DNA of 64,000 nucleotides from Roseovarius amoyensis (GTDB lineage Bacteria > Pseudomonadota > Alphaproteobacteria > Rhodobacterales > Rhodobacteraceae). The position numbers and the translations under genes were made by a program. Shown here piece by piece: positions 37,521 to 47,052 of this stretch (position 1 is its first letter; each line of letters starts with the position of its first letter). The stretch covers positions 62,001-126,000 of the forward strand of contig NZ_QITQ01000006.1 of assembly GCF_003260265.1 (NCBI RefSeq). The letters are read 5' to 3'. The notes under the pieces were generated by a model. It was not told the DNA's origin. It saw only the letters and a program-made list of their open reading frames with translations, and did not search any database.

Positions 37521-38486
37521 ATGACCGGCAGGGACAAGACGCCAGAGGTCGCAGGCACCGTCGCCGACGCCGTGCGCGGCAACTGGGTCGACCGCCTGGC
37601 GCCGCCGCGCACGCGCCCCTATCTGCGGCTCAGCCGCGCCGACCGGCCCATTGGCACATGGCTGTTGCTGCTGCCCTGCTGGTGGGGGCTGTTGCTGTCG
37701 ATGCTGCATGACGGGCGCGGAGGCTGGTTCGATCTGTGGATCTTTGCCGGCTGCGGTATCGGTGCCGTGCTGATGCGCGGGGCGGGTTGCACCTGGAACG
37801 ACATCACCGACCGGCATATCGACGGCTCGGTGGCGCGGACAGCCTCGCGCCCGATCCCATCGGGACAGGTCAGCGTCAGGGGCGCGCTGGCATGGCTGGC
37901 GGCGCAGGCGCTTGTCGCGCTGCTGATCCTGCTGACCTTCAACAGTGCCGCCATCCTGCTGGGGGTCATTTCGCTGGCGCCGGTGTGCATCTATCCCTTT
38001 GCCAAGCGGTTCACCTGGTGGCCGCAGGTCTTTTTGGGGGTCGCGTTCAACTGGGGTGCGCTGCTGGCATGGACGGCCCATTCCGGGCGGCTGGAATGGC
38101 CGGCGGTGGTGCTGTATCTCGCCGGTATATCGTGGACTCTGTTCTATGACACCATCTATGCCCACCAGGATACCGAGGATGACGCCCTGATCGGGGTGAA
38201 ATCCACCGCCCGGCTGTTTGGCGAAAACTCGCCCACCTGGCTGCGGCGTTTTCTGGTCGTGGCTGTCACGTTGCAGGGCATCGCGGTGATCGCCGCGCTG
38301 ATCGGAGCGTCGCCGCTGGCGATGGCCGTGGCGCTGGCGGGAACATGGGCGTTCGGCTGGCACATGGCGTGGCAGTTGTCGCGCTTCGACATGACCGACA
38401 ATGACCGCCTGCTGGCACTTTTTCGCTCAAACCGCGATGCGGGGCTCTTGCCCTTGCCGTTTTTCGCCATTGCGCTGCTGCTCTGA
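37521..38486 (+). CDS. ubiA: 4-hydroxybenzoate octaprenyltransferase
   Basis: Membrane prenyltransferase of ubiquinone synthesis. 321 aa with about nine helices. The first Asp-rich motif is GCTWNDITDRHIDGSVARTA followed by SRPIPSG; the second is YDTIYAHQDTEDDALIGVKS. GGGGGAG precedes the ATG by the usual distance. Divergent from rsmE with overlapping leader regions. Confidence 0.96.
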   Translation: MTGRDKTPEVAGTVADAVRGNWVDRLAPPRTRPYLRLSRADRPIGTWLLLLPCWWGLLLSMLHDGRGGWFDLWIFAGCGIGAVLMRGAGCTWNDITDRHIDGSVARTASRPIPSGQVSVRGALAWLAAQALVALLILLTFNSAAILLGVISLAPVCIYPFAKRFTWWPQVFLGVAFNWGALLAWTAHSGRLEWPAVVLYLAGISWTLFYDTIYAHQDTEDDALIGVKSTARLFGENSPTWLRRFLVVAVTLQGIAVIAALIGASPLAMAVALAGTWAFGWHMAWQLSRFDMTDNDRLLALFRSNRDAGLLPLPFFAIALLL

Positions 38487-38547
38487 TTGCACTTGCTCGC
38501 CCGGGGGCATAAAACGGCCTGAGCAACGCACAACCGACTGCAAAAGA

Positions 38548-40545
38548 ATGCGCCTTTCCAAGATCTTCGCCATTGCCGGGGTATTCCTGGCCGCCGCGGT
38601 GCTCAGCCTTGTCTGCGCACGCTTTGCCGTGGGTGGGATCGAGGATACCACCCGCAACACGGTACGCGACAGGCTGGATGAGAACGGCATGATTTGGACC
38701 GAGGTGGACGCCAACGGTCTGCAGGTTTTCCTGGCTGGCACCGCGCCGTCCGAGGCGGCGCGCTTCAAGGCGCTGTCGGTGGCGGGCACGGTCGTGGATG
38801 CCGCGCGGGTCATCGACCAGATGCTGGTCGAAGCCCGCGACCGGATCGAGCCGCCCCGCTTTTCGATGGAAATTCTGCGCAACGAGGGCGGGATATCGCT
38901 GATCGGGCTGGTGCCTGCAGCGATGGACCGCGAGGCGTTCGTCGCCGAGGTCGAGGATGCGGCGGACGGCGTCCCCGTGGCCGATTTCCTGGAGGCCGCC
39001 AATTATCCCCAGCCCGACACCTGGGAGGATGCGACCGATTATGCCCTGCGTTCTCTCAAGCAACTCGAGCGCACCAAGATATCGCTGGACGCCACGCGGG
39101 TAGAGATCACCGCGACGACCGACAGCGCCGCGGAAAAAGCCGATATCGAGGCGCGCCTGTCCCGCCGCCGGCCCGAAGGGGTGTCACTGGCGCTGGATAT
39201 CTCGGCGCCGCGCCCGGTGATCACACCTTTCGCGCTGCGATTCGTGATCGAGGACGGCAAGGTGCGGTTTGACGCTTGTTCGGCCGACACCAAGGTCGCG
39301 CGCGAACGCATCATCGCCGCGGCGCGGGCCGCTGGCCTGACCGGGCGGGCGAACTGCCTGATCGGGCTGGGAGTGCCCTCGCCAAGATGGGCGGAGGCGG
39401 TGGAAAAGGCCATCGGCGCGCTGGCGGAACTGGGCGGCGGAAAGGTCACGTTCTCGGACGCGGACATCTCGCTTGTCGCGGACGAGACCGTGGAGCAGCG
39501 CCAGTTTGACAACGTTATCGGCGGGCTTGACAGCGCACTGCCAGAGGTCTTTGCCCTGCACGCGGTTCTGCCCCGTTCGCCCGACAAGCTGTCTCACGAG
39601 GCGCCGGAATTCACCGCCACCCTGTCGCCCGAGGGACTGGTACAGCTGCGCGGGCGTGTGTTCGCGGCCGACCGCGACATGATCGACACCTTTGCAAGGG
39701 CGCGGTTTTCGTCCGACGGGGTGCATATGGCGGCGCGTGCCGACGACGACCTGCCCGAAGGCTGGACATTGCGTACCCTGGCCGCGATTGACGCCTTGTC
39801 CCGGCTGTCGAACGGCACGGCTTGGGTCTCGCCTGACGAGGTGTCGATCACCGGTTCGACCGGCGAAGCAGACGCCGGTAACGCGATTTCGGGGATGCTG
39901 TCGGAAAAGCTGGGAAAGGGCGCACGTTTCAGCATCGACGTCGAGTATGTCGAGGCGCTCGACCCGGTGGCGAGCCTGCCCACCCCCGAGGAATGCGAGG
40001 CCCGCATCGCCGAGGTGCAGAAGGAGCACAAGATCACGTTCGAGCCGGGATCGGCCAATATCGACGCCAACGGTTCTGACATCATGGATCAGATCGCCGA
40101 TATCCTGCGCGAGTGCGGCGAGATCACGCTGGAAATCGGCGGTCACACCGACAGCCAGGGGCGCGAGGTGATGAACCAGCAGCTCAGCCTTTCGCGGGCC
40201 GAGACGGTGCTGAACGAATTACGCATGCGGCGGATGCTGACCAGCTCGATCACCGCCGTGGGCTATGGCGAAAGCCGCCCCATTGCCGACAACGACACCG
40301 AAGAGGGGCGCGAGGCCAACCGCCGTATCGAGTTCAAGGTGATCGTGCCCGAAGAGGCGGCTGAAGACGCGACCGAGGGGCAGGAGACGCTTGCAACCGG
40401 CGGCGAGACGTCGGAAGAACAGGCCGGAACGGATACCGGGGGTGCCGGCGACGGCGAAACGCCGGCCGACGATGGCGAAGCGGCACAGACCGACGCCTCC
40501 CCTGATAGCGAAACGCAGGAAGACGGGGCTGATGAACAGGACTGA
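38548..40545 (+). CDS. OmpA-family protein with BON-like repeats
   Basis: 665 aa. A single N-terminal membrane anchor or signal (LSKIFAIAGVFLAAAVLSLV) is followed by several BON-like modules of about 70 residues between 40 and 510 (NGLQVFLAGTAPSEAARFKA, EGLVQLRGRVFAADRDMIDT). The C-terminal OmpA/MotB peptidoglycan-binding domain is at about 490-600 (ITLEIGGHTDSQG...LSLSRAETVLNELRMR). The last 60 residues are a low-complexity acidic tail rich in Glu, Thr, Gly and Asp. Likely a cell-envelope anchor. It overlaps the next gene by 14 bases. Confidence 0.88.
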   Translation: MRLSKIFAIAGVFLAAAVLSLVCARFAVGGIEDTTRNTVRDRLDENGMIWTEVDANGLQVFLAGTAPSEAARFKALSVAGTVVDAARVIDQMLVEARDRIEPPRFSMEILRNEGGISLIGLVPAAMDREAFVAEVEDAADGVPVADFLEAANYPQPDTWEDATDYALRSLKQLERTKISLDATRVEITATTDSAAEKADIEARLSRRRPEGVSLALDISAPRPVITPFALRFVIEDGKVRFDACSADTKVARERIIAAARAAGLTGRANCLIGLGVPSPRWAEAVEKAIGALAELGGGKVTFSDADISLVADETVEQRQFDNVIGGLDSALPEVFALHAVLPRSPDKLSHEAPEFTATLSPEGLVQLRGRVFAADRDMIDTFARARFSSDGVHMAARADDDLPEGWTLRTLAAIDALSRLSNGTAWVSPDEVSITGSTGEADAGNAISGMLSEKLGKGARFSIDVEYVEALDPVASLPTPEECEARIAEVQKEHKITFEPGSANIDANGSDIMDQIADILRECGEITLEIGGHTDSQGREVMNQQLSLSRAETVLNELRMRRMLTSSITAVGYGESRPIADNDTEEGREANRRIEFKVIVPEEAAEDATEGQETLATGGETSEEQAGTDTGGAGDGETPADDGEAAQTDASPDSETQEDGADEQD

Positions 40546-40855
40546 ATTCGTCATCGTGACAGCGATCATCCTATTCGTGGCCTTTTGCCTGGGATGGTTT
40601 GCGAACTGGCTTGTGCACCGTTTCATCCGGGTGCCGCATTCGGATGTGGGCGAACTGGAACGGATGGCACAGGAACTGCACGAGGCCGAGGAAACCCGCG
40701 ACCAGGCGATCACCTATCTGCAACAGCGCGAGGCCGAGCTGACCAACCAGCTGGCCCAGACCGAGGCAGAACTGGCGGCCACGATGGAAGGGCTGCGCGA
40801 GGCGCGCCAAGAGGCGGAAATGATGCGCATCGAACTGGAACAGGCGCGATCCTGA
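40532..40855 (+). CDS. Small membrane-anchored coiled-coil protein
   Basis: 107 aa, unrecognised. One transmembrane helix (about 7-26, VIVTAIILFVAFCLGWFANW) followed by a continuous Glu/Gln/Ala/Leu heptad region from about 40 to the end (ELERMAQELHEAEETRDQAI), a clear coiled coil. Start chosen at MNRTEF, which overlaps the OmpA-like gene by 14 bases; the pair is probably co-expressed and may act together at the envelope. Confidence 0.75.
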   Translation: MNRTEFVIVTAIILFVAFCLGWFANWLVHRFIRVPHSDVGELERMAQELHEAEETRDQAITYLQQREAELTNQLAQTEAELAATMEGLREARQEAEMMRIELEQARS

Positions 40856-40940
40856 CCGCCCGTCGTGCGGAAATCCTGCGCGACCGGACAGGCCGGATCG
40901 CGGAACCAGGCAACATTGCATGTGCGAAGATGATGATCAC

Positions 40941-41864
40941 ATGAGCACGGCCAGCCAGCAGGGCCGGGCGGCGGGGGTCGCCTTTTGCCTGCTGGCGGCG
41001 ACGGCGTGGGGCACCACCGGCACGGCGGCGACTTTCGCGCCCGATGTGCCCGCCGTGGCCATCGGGGCCGCCGCGATGGGCATCGGCGGCCTGTTGCAGG
41101 CGATGATCGCGCTTGGCGCCATCCGGGGCGATCTGCCGCTTCTGGCCCGGCACGGGCGTTTATTGCTGGTCGGCGCGGTGTGCGTGGCGATTTATCCGCT
41201 GGCCTTTTACCTGTCGATGCGACTGGCGGGGGTGACCATCGGTACCGTCATTTCGATCGGGTCGGCCCCGGCGATTGCAGCGCTGATTGAAAACCGCATC
41301 GAGGGCAGCCGTCTGTCGCGGCGCTGGGCCACGGGCGCGGCGATGGGGATTGCCGGTATCGCCCTGCTTGGCCTGACCGAAGGGGCCGACGAGGGGCTGG
41401 CCCCGAATGTGCCGCTGGGCGTTGTTCTCGGGCTCGTCGCCGGTGCGACCTATGCGCTTTATTCATGGTCGGCGCGGCGATTGATGCAGCGCGGCGCGCG
41501 GGCGCGCGCGGCAATGGGCGCGACGTTCGGGCTGGGCGGGCTGTTGCTGATGCCGGTCCTTTTGCTGACAGGCGGGCCGTTCCTGGAAAGCGCGTCTAAC
41601 CTTGCGGTGGGGGCCTATATGGCCCTTGTGCCGATGTTCCTGGGATACATCGCCTATGGCGCCGGCCTGTCGCGCATCCCGTCCAGCCAGGCCACGACGA
41701 TTTCGCTGTTCGAGCCTATCGTGGCGGCCATGTTGGCCATTGTCGTGGTGGGCGAGCAGCTGCCGCCGCTGGGCTGGCTGGGGATCGGGCTGATCGTCGC
41801 CTGCCTTTTCTGGACGGAACTGCCGATCCCCGGCCACTGGCGCCGGTCCTTTCCCTTCAGGTGA
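40941..41864 (+). CDS. DMT (EamA) family transporter
   Basis: 307 aa with ten hydrophobic helices in two EamA repeats (FCLLAATAWGTTGTAATFAP; VPLGVVLGLVAGATYALYSW). EamA members export amino acids or other metabolites, but substrate is not predictable. Near the C-terminus ISLFEPIVAAMLAIVVVGEQ is the typical second-repeat signature. Start at MSTASQQG is favoured over the upstream in-frame codon. Convergent with the demethylase gene. Confidence 0.9.
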   Translation: MSTASQQGRAAGVAFCLLAATAWGTTGTAATFAPDVPAVAIGAAAMGIGGLLQAMIALGAIRGDLPLLARHGRLLLVGAVCVAIYPLAFYLSMRLAGVTIGTVISIGSAPAIAALIENRIEGSRLSRRWATGAAMGIAGIALLGLTEGADEGLAPNVPLGVVLGLVAGATYALYSWSARRLMQRGARARAAMGATFGLGGLLLMPVLLLTGGPFLESASNLAVGAYMALVPMFLGYIAYGAGLSRIPSSQATTISLFEPIVAAMLAIVVVGEQLPPLGWLGIGLIVACLFWTELPIPGHWRRSFPFR

Positions 41865-41885
41865 CGGGGTCCAGGGGTATGCCGA

Positions 41886-44297
41886 TCAGGCCCTTTGCCG
41901 GTCGTTGGCAGGGTCCCAGGCGGGTTCGTCAAGCAGTGCCAGCGCCCGGCGTTCCCCGAGGATGACAACCTCCAACCCCTCGGCCACGCCCGGTTCGACA
42001 TAGGCAAAGGCCAGGCTCTTGCCCGTCGCGTGGCCATAGCCGCCCGAGGTGCAGACACCGACCACGCGATCGCCCTGCATCACCGCCTCGCCGCCGTAGA
42101 TATCGCAATCGGTGGCGGAGATTTCGCCATAGACCAGCCTTGTGGTGATGCCCTGCTGGCGCACCTTCTCGGTGGCGGCGCGGCCTTTGAAGTCGCCCTT
42201 GCCGGGGGCATAGAAACGTTCGCAATCGGCCTCGATCAGGGTGATCTCGTTGGTCAGCTCGGCGCCAAAGCCGCGATAGGCTTTTTCCATGCGCAGGGAA
42301 TTGACCGCCTGAACACCGAAATCGGCGATGCCATGCGCCGCGCCCCCGGCCCGGATCGCATCGTAGAGGCGGGCCAGTTCGGCCATCGGCGCGTGCAGCT
42401 CCCACCCCAGTTCGCCGACATAGTTCACCCGCAGGGCGCGCACGGGGATGCCTGCAATTTCGATCTCCTGCCCCGACAGCCAGCGGAAACCGGCATTGGT
42501 CAGATCGGTGTCGGTCAGGGGGGCAAGGACATCGCGCGCCTTGGGGCCCGCGACCACCAACATGCCGAAATCATCGGTCACGTTGGCGATGGTCACATCG
42601 TCGCCGGCGGCAAAGGTCAGCATGTCCAGCGCCTGGCGCTCGGTGCCCGCGCCCGACAGCACGTAGAACCTGTCATCGGCCAGCCTGGTGATGGTCCATT
42701 CGCCCTCGATCCGGCCACCCTGTGACAGGACATGGGTCAGCTTGATACCGCCCTGTTTTTTCGGCAGCGTGTTGGCGGTCAGCCGATCCAGCAAGGCCTC
42801 GGCCCCCGGGCCGGTGACGTCGAACTTGGCAAAGCTCGACAGGTCCATGATGCCCACGCGTTCGCGCACGGCGCGGCATTCGGCGGCGACGATGTCAAAG
42901 ACGTTGTTGCGGCGGTATTGCAGCTTTTCCTCGAAACCCTCGGGGGCGAAATACTTGGGTCGCTCCCAGCCATACACTTCCGTATGGATGGCACCCTTGG
43001 CCTTGAGCGGTTCATAAAGCGGCGTCACCCGGCTGGGGCGTCCGGCCTCGATCTCGCGGCCCGGCAGCGGGGTTTCGAACATGTTCTCGTAGTCGTCAAA
43101 GCTTTTCGCGCGGGTATAGTCCTGGTCGGCATAGGGACCAAAGCGGCGCGGATCGACACAGTGCATGTTGATCTCGGCATCGCCGTGCACCATCCACTGG
43201 GCCAGGTACTTGCCGGTGCCTGCACCCTGCGCGATGCCGATCGCCGCGCCGCAGCACTGCCAGAAATTGCGCAGCCCCGGCGCCGGACCGACCAGCGGGT
43301 TGCCATCAGGCGTGTGGGGGATGGCGCCGTTGATGATGCGCTTGATCCCGGCATTGGCAAAGATCGGCATCCGCTCCAGCGCCTTTTCCAGCCAGGGGGC
43401 GATGCGGTCAATGTCGTCCTCGAACAGCTCGTTCTCGCTGTCCCATTCAGGGAAACCGCCCCGCCCGGCCCAGGCCTGACGGCTGCCGTAATGCTCATAA
43501 ATGCCGACCAGCCCGGCCTTTTGTTCCTGCCGGTAATAGCCCGCAGTGGCCGGGTCGCGCATGACCGGCAGTTCGGTGTCGATGTCCTTGAACTCTTCCA
43601 GCGGTTCGGTGACCAGGTACTGGTGTTCCATGTTGGTGATCGGGGTCTCGACGCCCACCCATTTGCCCACCTCGCGGGCATAGCAGCCGGCAGCATTGAC
43701 CACGTGTTCGCAGGTGATGTTGCCCTGATCGGTCACGACCTCGAATTCGCCCGAGGGCAGTACCTTGATATCCGTCACGCGGGTGCGGCGGATGATGGTG
43801 GCCCCCATCTGCCGCGCGCCCGCCGCCATGGCGTTGCAGGCGCTGGAGGGGTCGACATGGCCATCCATGTTGGTCCAGGCGCCGGCCAGGATGCAGTCGG
43901 TATCGAGCCAGGGGTTCAGTTGCCTGATCTCATCGGGGCCGATGACCTCCATGTGAAAGCCGATAGTGGCCGAGAACCCCGCGACGTGGCGAAACCAGTC
44001 CACCTCTTCTTGCGTCGTGGCCAGCCGGATGCCGCCGCAGCCATGCCACCCGGCGGGCTGGCCGGTGATTTCCTCAAGCCGCGGATAGAGCGTGTTGGAA
44101 TAATGATGGATCTTGGCCATATTGTAGTTGCTGATGAAGCTGGGGCATTGCCCTGCTGCATGCCAGGTCGAGCCGCTGGTCAGTTCGCCTTTTTCGATCA
44201 GCACTACGTCTTTCCAGCCATCTTCGGCCAAGTGATAGGCCAGGCCCACGCCCATCATGCCGCCGCCGACGATCACCACCTTTGCATGAGATTGCAT
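41886..44297 (-). CDS. FAD-dependent oxidoreductase/GcvT protein (dimethylglycine/sarcosine demethylase type)
   Basis: 803 aa. N-terminal DAO-type FAD domain (VVIVGGGMMGVGLAYHLAED) with His46 in STWHAAGQ, the position of covalent FAD attachment in dimethylglycine oxidase. A FAO middle region and a C-terminal GcvT folate-binding domain (about 420-790; DRLTANTLPKKQGGIKLTHV) follow. Such enzymes oxidatively remove an N-methyl group and pass it to tetrahydrofolate. AAGGAAA precedes the ATG. It follows an MttB-type gene after 24 bases, so the two likely act in one methylated-amine route. Dimethylglycine versus sarcosine or another N-methyl substrate is unresolved. Confidence 0.9.
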   Translation of the reverse strand: MQSHAKVVIVGGGMMGVGLAYHLAEDGWKDVVLIEKGELTSGSTWHAAGQCPSFISNYNMAKIHHYSNTLYPRLEEITGQPAGWHGCGGIRLATTQEEVDWFRHVAGFSATIGFHMEVIGPDEIRQLNPWLDTDCILAGAWTNMDGHVDPSSACNAMAAGARQMGATIIRRTRVTDIKVLPSGEFEVVTDQGNITCEHVVNAAGCYAREVGKWVGVETPITNMEHQYLVTEPLEEFKDIDTELPVMRDPATAGYYRQEQKAGLVGIYEHYGSRQAWAGRGGFPEWDSENELFEDDIDRIAPWLEKALERMPIFANAGIKRIINGAIPHTPDGNPLVGPAPGLRNFWQCCGAAIGIAQGAGTGKYLAQWMVHGDAEINMHCVDPRRFGPYADQDYTRAKSFDDYENMFETPLPGREIEAGRPSRVTPLYEPLKAKGAIHTEVYGWERPKYFAPEGFEEKLQYRRNNVFDIVAAECRAVRERVGIMDLSSFAKFDVTGPGAEALLDRLTANTLPKKQGGIKLTHVLSQGGRIEGEWTITRLADDRFYVLSGAGTERQALDMLTFAAGDDVTIANVTDDFGMLVVAGPKARDVLAPLTDTDLTNAGFRWLSGQEIEIAGIPVRALRVNYVGELGWELHAPMAELARLYDAIRAGGAAHGIADFGVQAVNSLRMEKAYRGFGAELTNEITLIEADCERFYAPGKGDFKGRAATEKVRQQGITTRLVYGEISATDCDIYGGEAVMQGDRVVGVCTSGGYGHATGKSLAFAYVEPGVAEGLEVVILGERRALALLDEPAWDPANDRQRA

Positions 44298-44321
44298 TCC
44301 GGGTTTCCTTTCCTTCTTTGA

Positions 44322-45875
44322 CTACCAGGCGTCGTTGCCGGCGATCATCCGGTCTTTCGGGAGAATGATGTTGAAATTCTGCCGCAGCTGACTGTCCACG
44401 CTCTCTGGGATATGACCGGGATAATGCTCTGCCAGGATATGGCGCACCTTGTCGCGGGCCATCTCGCGCGCGTCGCGGGCGCCGGCGTCTTCCCATTCGC
44501 TGATGCTGCGCCGGTCGGCAATTTCGGGATAGAGGTAATCGGTCTTCATCCGGCCGTAGGTCTGGGCGTGGCCCAGGTAATGCCCTTCGCCCAGCACCAC
44601 GTCGCGGATCACGTCGAAGTTCAAGCTGTCCTCGGTCACCTCGACCCCGCGCACGGTACGCAGGATAGCCCCGATCAGGTCGTTGTCCAGAACGTAGCTT
44701 TCGAAACTCGTCCCCATGAGCGAGCCATGCATGCCCGCGCATTCGTGGATCATCGACGCGCCGGCATGGGCCGCCAGCGAGATGGTATAACCCTTTTCGC
44801 CGCCGGCCTGCATGTCGGGCAGCTTGCTGTCGGTCATGCCCGCAGGCACCGAGTTGGGCAGATCGTAGAACCCGGCCATCTGGGCGCAGGCCGCCGACAA
44901 GAGCGCCTGTTCGCCCGACCCGCCCGACATCGCGCCGGTGCGCAGGTCGCTGACAAAGGGCCAGGTTGCAAAGACCGCACGGCAATCCGGGTCGATGATG
45001 TTGCACGGGATGAGACCCGCCAGCACCTCGGCACAGGCTTGCGCCACGGCCCCGGCCAGCGCGGCGGGCGCTGTCGCCCCGGCCTGACCGGCCGCGACCA
45101 GCAAGATCGGCATGCCGGCTTCGACCGCGGCCTCCAGCGCGTCGCAGCTTTCGGTGGCAAAGCGCATTGGCGGCACGACGTGGCAGCAGACGGCGGTGCA
45201 GAAGGGGCGTTTGCGAAATTCGCCCTCGCCCCCGGCGACCGCATCCAGCATTGGGATCACGGCCCTGACGCTGTTGCTGTCGGTATAGCTGACGGCGATG
45301 GATTTCGTTGTGCCGGACAGGCAGGCATAGGTGGTGTTGACGTCGAGATCGAGGATCGTTTCGGTATCGCGCGCCACGACCGAGCGGTGATACCAGTGGA
45401 TGTTGTCCATACGGTCCACCAGCCGGGCGATATCGTAAAGATCGGCCACCGTGCTTTCACGGTACTTGCCGCTATGGAAATCCATGATGGTGGGGGCGGC
45501 GCCGCCGGTGCCCGCATGGACGCGCCGGCCGCCGATCTCGATATCATGCGCCGGGTCAATCCCGTGCAGGGTGAACTTGCGCCGCGTGCGCGCGATCATG
45601 TCCTCGACCAGGGCGCGGGGAAAGCGCAGGCGCCGGTTGTCATCCATCTTGCACCCCGCCGCCACGGCACGGGCCTGCAGGCTGGGGGTGATCTGCGACA
45701 AGCCGAGATCGGCCAGCAACCTCAGCACCAGGGCGTGGATGCGCTCTATCTCGGCGGGCTCAAGCGGGCGATAGCACCCGCCGGTCATGCCCGGCGTGAT
45801 CGGCGGTGCGGCCAGGGTGGCAATCGACCTGTTGCGGCTGCGCCGGTGCGATCTTTGGATGGCGGATTCAGGCAT
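44322..45875 (-). CDS. MttB-family (non-pyrrolysine) corrinoid methyltransferase
   Basis: 517 aa. The frame is read through without an in-frame amber codon, so it is a member of the non-Pyl MttB superfamily, relatives of the glycine betaine methyltransferase MtgB. The core has RRVHAGTGGAAPTIMDFHSG and MHGSLMGTSFESYVLDNDLI. These enzymes move a methyl from a quaternary or tertiary amine to a corrinoid protein. No corrinoid protein or activating enzyme lies in the window. Start at MPESAIQR was chosen; the longer frame begins with antisense-like sequence. Upstream of the FAD/GcvT gene. Confidence 0.88.
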   Translation of the reverse strand: MPESAIQRSHRRSRNRSIATLAAPPITPGMTGGCYRPLEPAEIERIHALVLRLLADLGLSQITPSLQARAVAAGCKMDDNRRLRFPRALVEDMIARTRRKFTLHGIDPAHDIEIGGRRVHAGTGGAAPTIMDFHSGKYRESTVADLYDIARLVDRMDNIHWYHRSVVARDTETILDLDVNTTYACLSGTTKSIAVSYTDSNSVRAVIPMLDAVAGGEGEFRKRPFCTAVCCHVVPPMRFATESCDALEAAVEAGMPILLVAAGQAGATAPAALAGAVAQACAEVLAGLIPCNIIDPDCRAVFATWPFVSDLRTGAMSGGSGEQALLSAACAQMAGFYDLPNSVPAGMTDSKLPDMQAGGEKGYTISLAAHAGASMIHECAGMHGSLMGTSFESYVLDNDLIGAILRTVRGVEVTEDSLNFDVIRDVVLGEGHYLGHAQTYGRMKTDYLYPEIADRRSISEWEDAGARDAREMARDKVRHILAEHYPGHIPESVDSQLRQNFNIILPKDRMIAGNDAW

Positions 45876-45965
45876 GACGGATCTCGCGCGTTTCCCATGG
45901 TCCAGTAGCCCCGGGAAAAGCGCCCGCCTCAAACGATCATTTTGAATGCGATGCATTCCCTCAGA

Positions 45966-46886
45966 TCATGCAACGACCTTGTCGTGTTCACATTCCTCCA
46001 GCATCCAATGTACGAAGCCCTTGACCGCCGGGTTTGACATCCGGTCGATGGGGGCGCCGATATAGTAGCTGCTGGATGTTTCGAGCACCCCCCCGACGGG
46101 GGAAACCAGCTGTCCGCTGGCCAGCATTTCGTCAGTGATATAGGCCCATCCCAGCGCAACGCCGCGCCCGGCCTGGGCGCCCTGCAGCACCATCGGATAG
46201 CTGTTGAGGCGGATGCCGCGGCGCACGGGCTGTCCGGTAACCCCCTGCTGCATCAGCCAGACACGCCAGTCGACCGAGCCCCAGATTGTGCCGCCGCTGT
46301 CGAGATGCAGCAGCGTCTGGTCCAGAAAGTCGCCCGCGCGCCGCAGTTCGGGATGATCCCGCGCATAGCCGGGGCTGCAAACCGGATAGACACGTTCGCC
46401 GAACAGACGGTAGGCCTCGACCCCGTCCCAGCCGCCATCGCCGTAGAGCACGGCAATATCCGCGTCCTGCCTGGCCAGATCGACCTTTTGATCGGTTGCC
46501 AGAACCCGCAGATCGACATCGGGGTGGCGTTCGCCGAACCGTTCCAGCCGGGGCATCAGCCAGTAATAGGCGAACGCGACCGAGGCCGCGACGGTGATCT
46601 GCGGCATGTCCGCCGCGACGCGCAAGTCACCAACGCAGGTGGCGATTTCATCCAGCCCGCGGGTGACGGCATCGAACAGGCGCAGGCCATCGGGGGTCAG
46701 GTCGATGGCGCGGTGCCGGCGCACGAACAGCATTCGCCCGAGGTCGCGTTCCAGCGATCCGATCTGCCGGCTGACGGCGCTTTGGGTCAGGCACAACTCA
46801 TTCGCGGCGGCGGTAAAGCTCATCCTCCGGGCGACTGCCTCAAAGGTGTGTAGCTGCGACAATGCCGGCAGGTGGTATTTTCTCAA
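45966..46886 (-). CDS. LysR-family transcriptional regulator (GcvA-like)
   Basis: 306 aa. Helix-turn-helix at residues about 20-40 (MSFTAAANELCLTQSAVSRQ) and LysR substrate-binding domain after about 95 (ITVAASVAFAYYWLMPRLER). No ATG opens the helix-turn-helix; TTG at 46886 with GGAGGG just upstream is the best start. Same strand as the mttB gene, 90 bases upstream of it, and 166 bases downstream of the racemase gene. Likely regulates one of these flanking catabolic units. Confidence 0.88.
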   Translation of the reverse strand: MRKYHLPALSQLHTFEAVARRMSFTAAANELCLTQSAVSRQIGSLERDLGRMLFVRRHRAIDLTPDGLRLFDAVTRGLDEIATCVGDLRVAADMPQITVAASVAFAYYWLMPRLERFGERHPDVDLRVLATDQKVDLARQDADIAVLYGDGGWDGVEAYRLFGERVYPVCSPGYARDHPELRRAGDFLDQTLLHLDSGGTIWGSVDWRVWLMQQGVTGQPVRRGIRLNSYPMVLQGAQAGRGVALGWAYITDEMLASGQLVSPVGGVLETSSSYYIGAPIDRMSNPAVKGFVHWMLEECEHDKVVA

Positions 46887-47052
46887 TCGCCCTCCCCCCC
46901 CGTATCGTATGGCGATGGCCAGTTCGGATCGCGTGTCCGGGGAAACGATGCCTGAGCACCTGAAATCGAGTCCAGCAAAAAAGCGGGCGCCGCCGGGCGG
47001 GAAAATGACGCGGGCCAAGCCGGCATTGCCACCTGCGATGCCCGCTGATCGC

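Noticed and set aside
44322-45875. Pyrrolysine-containing trimethylamine methyltransferase
   Set aside because: The frame needs no amber readthrough, and no pyl genes are seen.
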